Below, one piece after another: positions 58,434 through 64,000 of a DNA stretch of 64,000 nucleotides. Below the pieces are notes generated by a model that saw only the letters and a list, made by a program, of their open reading frames with translations, did not search any database and was not told the origin of the DNA. Every line of letters starts with the position of its first letter. Position 1 is the first letter of the stretch. The translations under genes were made by a program, and so were the position numbers. Where the stretch lies: the NCBI GenBank assembly GCA_034401135.1, contig JAWZSP010000005.1, forward strand, positions 2,232,001 to 2,296,000. The letters run 5' to 3'. Origin of the DNA: Volutella citrinella (taxonomy: Eukaryota > Ascomycota > Sordariomycetes > Hypocreales > Nectriaceae).

Positions 58434-58873
58434 TTAGTTCCAGCAAAAAGCACCTACCTGTCCACCGGTATGGTTCTGGCAACACTGGCTGAAGTCGCCC
58501 CCATCGAAGCACGCGGATTGGTGATCGTTGTAGCACTGGTTCCCAGAAGAGATGTCAAGTGTCAGTCATCCCATTACAACAATCTCTCAGGCTTCGGCGG
58601 GCAACATACGTTGAAGGGCTCGGCCCAGTTCATGAATAGTTGGTTATTGGAGCTGCAGGTTTGACTGCCGCTTGAGAAACCGCCGCAGCACAGATTCGTG
58701 GCCTCGTTGTCCGGGTAGCCATCCTTGGTGTTCTGGCACTTGCAGTTCTTGAAGCCTGCGAAGGCGCTGCAAACGAATGAGCACCAGAGGCAGCACGAGA
58801 ATTGATCAGTGACGCGGGCTACAAACCCGCTGGTGAAGACAGCAAGAGTGACAATCACAGCATGGGCCTTCAT
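58434..58873 (-). CDS. small secreted cysteine-rich protein
   Basis: Proposed exons 58873-58610 and 58535-58434 (74-bp intron, GTATGT/CCAG) encode 121 residues. A signal peptide occupies about residues 1-20 (AHAVIVTLAVFTSGF). The mature part is very rich in Cys: SCCLWCSFVC, NCKC, LCCGG, TCSSN, and, from exon 2, CYNDHQSACFDGG, SQCCQNH and GAFCWN. Exon 2 begins and ends with Cys-containing segments, which supports the splice. If the intron is retained the protein ends after 99 residues with VCCPPKPERLL. I cannot place it in a named family. Size, secretion and Cys content fit a fungal effector-like or extracellular structural protein. The paired CC motifs recall, but do not match, hydrophobins. 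Confidence 0.65.
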
Positions 58874-59624
58874 TTTTGAAGCAATAAGTAGTGTTATGAA
58901 TGAACTGGTTGTTGTTGTTCCTGTTGTAGCTGCATCAAGGTGAGTTGTTTAGCATTGCTCTCGGGAACGACAGGGGCTGAACCGCGCACCGAGCCATCGT
59001 CCTTACATATTAGCAAAGGATTGAGGGCTTGTTCAGTCATCTTGTGTGAGGTAGATGCTCGAGGAGTAGCTGCACCTTATCGGATGCGGCCAGGTGCCAG
59101 CCAAGAATTTACGGCTCCAGCCTACTGTGGGCAACAAACGAGGGAATATTCCCTGGCAGGCTTCGAGCCCCAGAGGAGCGTTGATTAATATCCAAAGGGC
59201 AGGAGCAGAGTATGGAGAAACTGAAACCACAATCATGTCGGGCTAAAGCTCAAGCACCTGTATGTGACCATCCACCCGAATGAATCAGCAGTGTACATAG
59301 TAGTATGGGTTTATAAAGAGTCTACCCCGGAAGTCGACGCCCTATACAGGTCCGTGTCTAGAGTTTGCGCCAAGGAGTGAGTGGTAAGTATGGGGAGAGC
59401 GACCGTCTCGGCTCCTGCCATGCCCACGCTGACGCTAGGCTCACATGCGACACTCAATGTGTTACGAGCTTGGCTCTGGGTCGAGATAAATAAGGTATGC
59501 ACAAAATGCGGAACCAAGACTGCAAGTTTCACTTGTATCCAGGCTGGTGTCTATCCTCTATGGCTTACAAGGCCGGCTAACCTCTAGACATTCTATCAAC
59601 CGCCCACGCAAAGAAACCCGTAGT
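58874..59624. other. intergenic, promoter of the secreted-protein gene
   Basis: 751 bp with no recognised gene. A GTTGTTGTT repeat near 58908-58917 lies about 40 bp before the secreted-protein start and would be CAACAACAA in its leader, a common fungal 5' UTR composition. Confidence 0.45.
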
Positions 59625-61575
59625 CTACTGAGCCAACCCAGCCTCCCGCGCCTTGATCTGCAGCGCCAGGAGTGCCGAAAAGTACCGACACAGGACCAGG
59701 TTCCCTCCCATGAACCAGAAGCCCGGGTGGCCGCTAGGGCGCCACATGGCCCTGGCCTCGCCCTCGTCGTCGAGCCCCCAGACGTCGCGCAGCTGGTCCG
59801 CAACGGCGTCCCCAAACATGGCCCGCGACTGGGTGCGCATGTTCTGGTAGCCCGTGGCGAAGATGATCTCGTCGGCCGGCAGGAACTCACCGTCGGCGAG
59901 CGAGATGCCGTCGGCCGTCACCTCGCGCACCTCCTTGCCGTGCACCATCTTGATCTTGCCGTCGATGATGAGCTGGCTGGCGCCCACGTCGATGTAGTAG
60001 CCGCCGCCGCGGTGCGAGTACTTGGCCTGCAGGCCGCCCATGTCGGGCCCCATGTCGACGCTGAAGCCGACACGCTCCAGGCCCTCGAGCAGCGGCCGGT
60101 CGAACTCGCGGGCCAAGGCGGCGACGTCGACCTGCGCCTGCTTGGCCATGGCACCCGCGAGGCTGAAGTTGAGCACGTCGGCGTCCTCGAGGGGCGGACC
60201 GCCCTCGTCGTAGAGGCCGCGGAGCAGGATGTCCGTGTTGGCCGCCGACGATATGACGCACGTCGACGACCGCTGCAGCATTGTCACGTCGTAGCCAGCC
60301 TCATAGTAGTCCTGGGCAATGTCGTGTCCCGAGTTGCACGAGCCCACCACGACGGCCCGCTTCCCCTTTGATTCGGGCTTTGCGCCGGGGAAGTCGGCGC
60401 TGTGGCAGAGAAGGCCCTTGAACGAGTCCATGCCGGGGACCGTGGGGAAGTTCTTCTTGCCCGAATGACCCGTGGCCTGGATGATGTGGCGAGGGTAGAA
60501 GGTCCGCGTCTCCTTGGCCGAGTTGTTGTTGGCGTCGACGACCTGGCGCTCGACGACGACGGTCCATCGCCCCTTGTCCGCATCCCACGACGACGAGGAG
60601 ACCTCCGTCTTGGTCCAGACGTTGAGCTCAAGCAGACTGACGTACGATTCGAAGAAGTCGGCCAGCTTGTCCTTGGGCGTGAATACGGGCCACATGTCGG
60701 GGAAGTGCAAGTACGGAAGGTGGTCGATCCATACCGGGTCGTGGAGGATCAGCCGTCGGTATCGGTTGCGCCAGTTGTCGCCGACTCGGTCCTCGCGGTC
60801 GATGACGAGCGTCTCGACGTTGAGCATCTTCAGGCGCGCGGCAACCGCAAGGCCGCCCTGGCCAGCTCCTGGAACACGCAAGCATATCGTTAGCTATCTG
60901 GGACCCCAAGGCAGCTGGAACTCGATCCCACTCACCAATGACCAGCACGGCCGGCTCATTCTTGGACACCTTTTCCTCCTCAGCACGGTTCTCCTTCCAC
61001 GTGGGGTTGCCCCCGAGCCCGTCGTGCTCCTTGCCACGACAGCGACGATGCCCGCGCGGCTCCTCCATACCCCTGAGCTCCTGTAGCACCGTGTAGAGGG
61101 CGAGAATCTTCCACTCGCCGCGGGCCCGTGTCAGTCGCACCACTCCCTGCCCGGCGCCGAGCGTCGTCGTGACATTGACAAAGAAGAGGACCACTTTGAT
61201 CTCGCCGGCCTGGTCCATGGCAGCGAGGTGAGGCTTCCGGTGTGGCTTCGACCGGTCCAGCTCGAGGCGCGTGAGGCGGCATTCCGACTTGAGAAAGCTG
61301 GCAATCTTGTCGGGGCCTCTGAGAGCGCGGTAGTCCCATGAGAGGCAGAGGTGATCCCGCCACCATGATGACTGCAGGAACAAGCTGGACAGCGAGGCGA
61401 AGTCCTTTTCGTGCAGAGCCCAGTTGAACTTGTCAATCGTTGAGACGGCTGCCTCATCGGGGTCGATAGAGGCGGTATCGAAGACTGCGGGGAAGGGCTC
61501 CGCGGCGATGTTCACAGAGCCCGCTTCAAGCCTGTTGTCGGCCGGGAAGCCCGATTTCGCAGTGGCGGTAGACAT
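59625..61575 (-). CDS. flavin-containing monooxygenase with N-terminal NTF2-like domain
   Basis: Exons 61575-60936 and 60868-59625 (67-bp intron, branch CTAAC) encode 627 residues. The first 200 or so residues look like a SnoaL/NTF2-type cone (FNWALHEKDFASLSSLFL, then WWRDHLCLSWDYRAL) seen in related fungal monooxygenases. The FAD Rossmann motif GAGQGG (214-219) is rebuilt by the splice. Then follow the FMO signature FKGLLCHSADF, a second nucleotide motif VVGSCNSGHDIA, and ATGYQNMR. The class uses NADPH and O2 to hydroxylate soft nucleophiles or carry out Baeyer-Villiger-type or YUCCA-like reactions; the substrate is unknown. The ATG at 61575 (MSTATAKSG) is preferred to an upstream in-frame ATG at 61623. 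The gene lies downstream of a transporter on the same strand, which may or may not be functional linkage. Confidence 0.9.
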
Positions 61576-62723
61576 GATGGGCAATATCAACGGCGCCTCG
61601 AGAGTCGGAGAGTGAAGAATCAATGCGGATGAGTAGGGATAGATGACTGGAGCCTGAGAACAGAACGAGAGTGTCGAGGAGAGAGAGCAAACAGTAGAGA
61701 GGTCCCATGAGCCATCATATACTGCGCCAGTGAAGAAAAGAACCCCACGAACGCGTTCTGGCTGCGCTTCTGCTAGCTACGGCAGTTCTGGTTGCTGCTA
61801 CTGTTGCCGCCGCCGCATCACCCCTCTCGCTTGGCGCCAGACGAGGCGGGCAGGCGGAAGAACACATCGGGGGGGCCAGGTGAGCTGTCACTCACAGCAG
61901 GACATGCCTGGCGCGGATTCCCAGATCTGGGTCATGCGGAGCCGACAACTGCCAGCGGCCTAAGTTAGGTCCGGGGCAAAAGCCGGAGGACTGCGTGGGG
62001 TTGAAGCTTGGGGAGCGGGGGGAATACGTGGAGGAGTGGGTGCTGGACAGTGGGGTTTTGGGCTGCCTGGGGAGGCGGCAGGCGGGAGTTTCGGGGTAAA
62101 GACGGTGCGGTTGCGGCTTTGGGTGGGTCTGTGGCTGCACAGGGAGTGCATGAGGTCGATATTGGCATAGCACCTGATGTTGATCCCCTCCCACGGCCCC
62201 TCCTCTGATCCTTTGCAGGGCCCGACTTGAATTGGCATGATTAGCCGCAGCGCCGTTTCTGGAAACCCGGCTTAGTTGCGGGGATGGCCTCGGTTGCGGT
62301 TACATGGTTGACGCGAGGGGAGGGAAGACGGCGTGGAGCACCAATTGTGCCTCTAGGGGCCACCCAACTCGCCTTTTGTTCCTGCCGTGCATCGCTCTAC
62401 GTGAGACTGGAAGGCTACGGCTACTTCTAAAGAACCAATTTGGATAAGAGGGGGTGGGCGAACATGGTAGATATCTGCATGTATGTTGGGCAGACAAGTG
62501 ATGGTTGAGTAGCGCAGCTAGATTCTGCTAGGCAGGCAAGATGGATATTGTAGATGACTGCTGAATTGATCACCTACGGACAACTACATACACATTGGGA
62601 CCAAGACGGAATGCCTCCTCCTCCTCCTCTTCCCCTGTGGATGCATTCATCTTGACTGGATCCTCCCCAACGCTTCTCCTTGGCATCAGAACTGCCGCCT
62701 TCCTCCCTTGTAGACACCAGGAT
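61576..62723. other. intergenic between two minus-strand genes
   Basis: About 1.15 kb holding the promoter of the monooxygenase and the 3' UTR of the transporter gene. Short frames on both strands are not convincing. C/T-rich on the minus strand near the monooxygenase start. Confidence 0.45.
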
Positions 62724-63953
62724 TTAATACACATAACGAAAGTTGGGGTTCTCGCGATCAGTCAGATCCTCGAACGCGTGCGTCATGTTTTCGTCGTGCG
62801 CCTCGCCAACACCAGATGCAGCCAACTCATCCCGCCTCTGGTTCTCCCGCTTCAGGTGCCAGCGGAAGAATACCAGCACAATGACGAGGAGACTGTAACA
62901 GCCCAGATGGGTTGCGAAGGCGGTGAAATACTTGGGCGAGTCCTTGGCGAGGAAGACCTGCGGGCCTGAGGGAGATGGGCATGTTAGACGGTGCCGCTGC
63001 GACGCTCAACGGGATGGTCAACTCACCGATAGAATTGCCGACGCTCCAGAAGATGAAGTTGCCGGCCACCACGACCGATTTCTTGGTCTGTCCGGCTACG
63101 TTGCGTGACATCATGGAGAGGCCGAGGGTCTGAGCCGACCAGAAGGACATGGTAATGTAGTACGAGATTAGCAACCCAATGTGCTGAGAGAAGGTGATGT
63201 TTGGGACTGTCATGAGGAGAGCCGTGCCGACGAATGATCTGTAGATGGATGCCCATGTCAGTTTCAAGTCCTAGATGATAAGGGGGTCTTCTTCATGACA
63301 TACGGAACGACAAAGACAAGCGCAATCATGAGGTTCTGGTTAAACTTGTTGACCAGCCAAACAGTACCCAGGAGCAAGATGATGATATACGCGCCCAGGA
63401 CCATGGACAGCAGCTGCGTCTGGAGCACGTTGAACCCCAAGCTCTTGTTAATAATAATATTTGCAAACGTGCTCAGGCCGCTCGTCGGCAGCGTGGTGCA
63501 CAGCTGGATCGTCCCGTAGCACCACAGCTGGGGGTCCCGAAGGGCCTCGTAGACCTGGCTCTTCTTGAAGGTGCGGTTCTGGATGCCCGTCTGGTTGTCG
63601 CGGACGCGCTCGACGATGAGGCGCTTGTCCTCCTCGCTGAAGCACTTGGCGCGCATCGGCGAGTCGGGCATCCAGACGAGCACGAAGATGCCGAAGAAGA
63701 CGGACATGATGCCGTAGGACAGGAAGAGCCATTGCCATGACTTGAGGGGGCCGCCGTGAATGAGACTGAAGCAGTATGCCAGCAGGCCGCCGACCATTTG
63801 CTCTAATGCGAGTTAGTCAGAGTACTTCAAATCGAGTATTGGCTTGAATATCGATGGGAATCCCGAAGCTTTCGTTTTCGGGCACGGATTTGTGTTGCTA
63901 AGTCAAAGACGATCAAGGGAGGGAGGCTCTTACGCATTCCGTTCATCATGTAC
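62724..63953 (-). CDS. MFS transporter, anion:cation symporter type, partial
   Basis: Only the C-terminal part is in the window (about 323 residues); the 5' exons lie beyond 64000. Visible exons are 63953-63934 (20 bp), 63802-63304, 63238-63027 and 62965-62724. Joins give YMMNGMQQMVGGLLAYCFSL, VVPSFVGTALL and NSIGPQVFLAKDSP. The order of membrane segments and the WMPDSPMRAKCFSEEDK loop match fungal Dal5/Tna1-type allantoate or nicotinate permeases, which import organic anions with protons. The DSPMRA loop, the FANIIINKSLGF segment, and a polar C-terminus with HAFEDLTDRENPNFRYVY are typical. The substrate cannot be deduced. Positions 63954-64000 are intron. Confidence 0.88.
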
Positions 63954-64000
63954 CTGTTTTGGTGATTGTCAGCAGTTGATATGGTGTGTAAGGGGCGTGC

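Overview
The window is nuclear DNA of a filamentous ascomycete. Genes carry one to five short introns (about 49-170 bp) with GT...AG ends and CTAAC/CTGAC-type branch sites. Coding DNA is GC-rich in third positions, UTRs are pyrimidine-rich, and the gene set (Ppn1, PRMT1, Mps1, Mus81, Acl4, mitochondrial bL21, Zn2Cys6 and bHLH regulators) is fungal. Protein similarity and gene style suggest Sordariomycetes, probably Hypocreales. That placement is inference.

Layout. 1.6-17.9 kb: endopolyphosphatase (+), a conserved C-terminally anchored protein of unknown role (-), a Zn2Cys6 regulator (-), a DUF1993 protein (+), a GFA/CENP-V-fold protein (+) and a 1265-residue DUF1765/UPF0592 protein (-). 18-25.8 kb: almost 8 kb in which I find no gene. 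25.8-43.8 kb: a five-exon PhoD-like phosphatase (+), mitochondrial P5C dehydrogenase (+), a bHLH regulator with a long leader (+), a tandem palindromic repeat locus near 37.7 kb, a Per1/PGAP3 GPI-lipid remodelling protein (-) and the Mps1/Mph1 checkpoint kinase (+). 44-58 kb is dense housekeeping sequence: bL21m (-), PRMT1 (+), phosphoacetylglucosamine mutase (-), Mus81 (+), riboflavin synthase (-), Acl4-like Rpl4 chaperone (+), RWD/Gir2-like protein (-), dual-specificity phosphatase (-). 58-64 kb looks accessory: a small secreted cysteine-rich protein (-), a flavin monooxygenase with an extra N-terminal domain (-), and an anion:cation-symporter-type MFS transporter cut by the right edge (-).

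There is no obvious gene cluster. Most neighbours are unrelated and arranged as divergent pairs with shared promoter regions (Per1/Mps1, bL21m/PRMT1, AGM1/Mus81, riboflavin synthase/Acl4) or convergent pairs with short 3' gaps. Exon joins were worked out by hand from splice consensus, frame and family similarity. Several change the protein appreciably: PRMT1 micro-exons, the Per1 terminal exon, the 31-bp first exon of riboflavin synthase, and a 57-bp frame-preserving intron in the RWD gene. No rRNA, tRNA, CRISPR array or intact transposon was recognised. The most unusual non-genic structure is the four-copy palindromic repeat at 37.69-37.94 kb, which lies just downstream of a promoter-like stretch.
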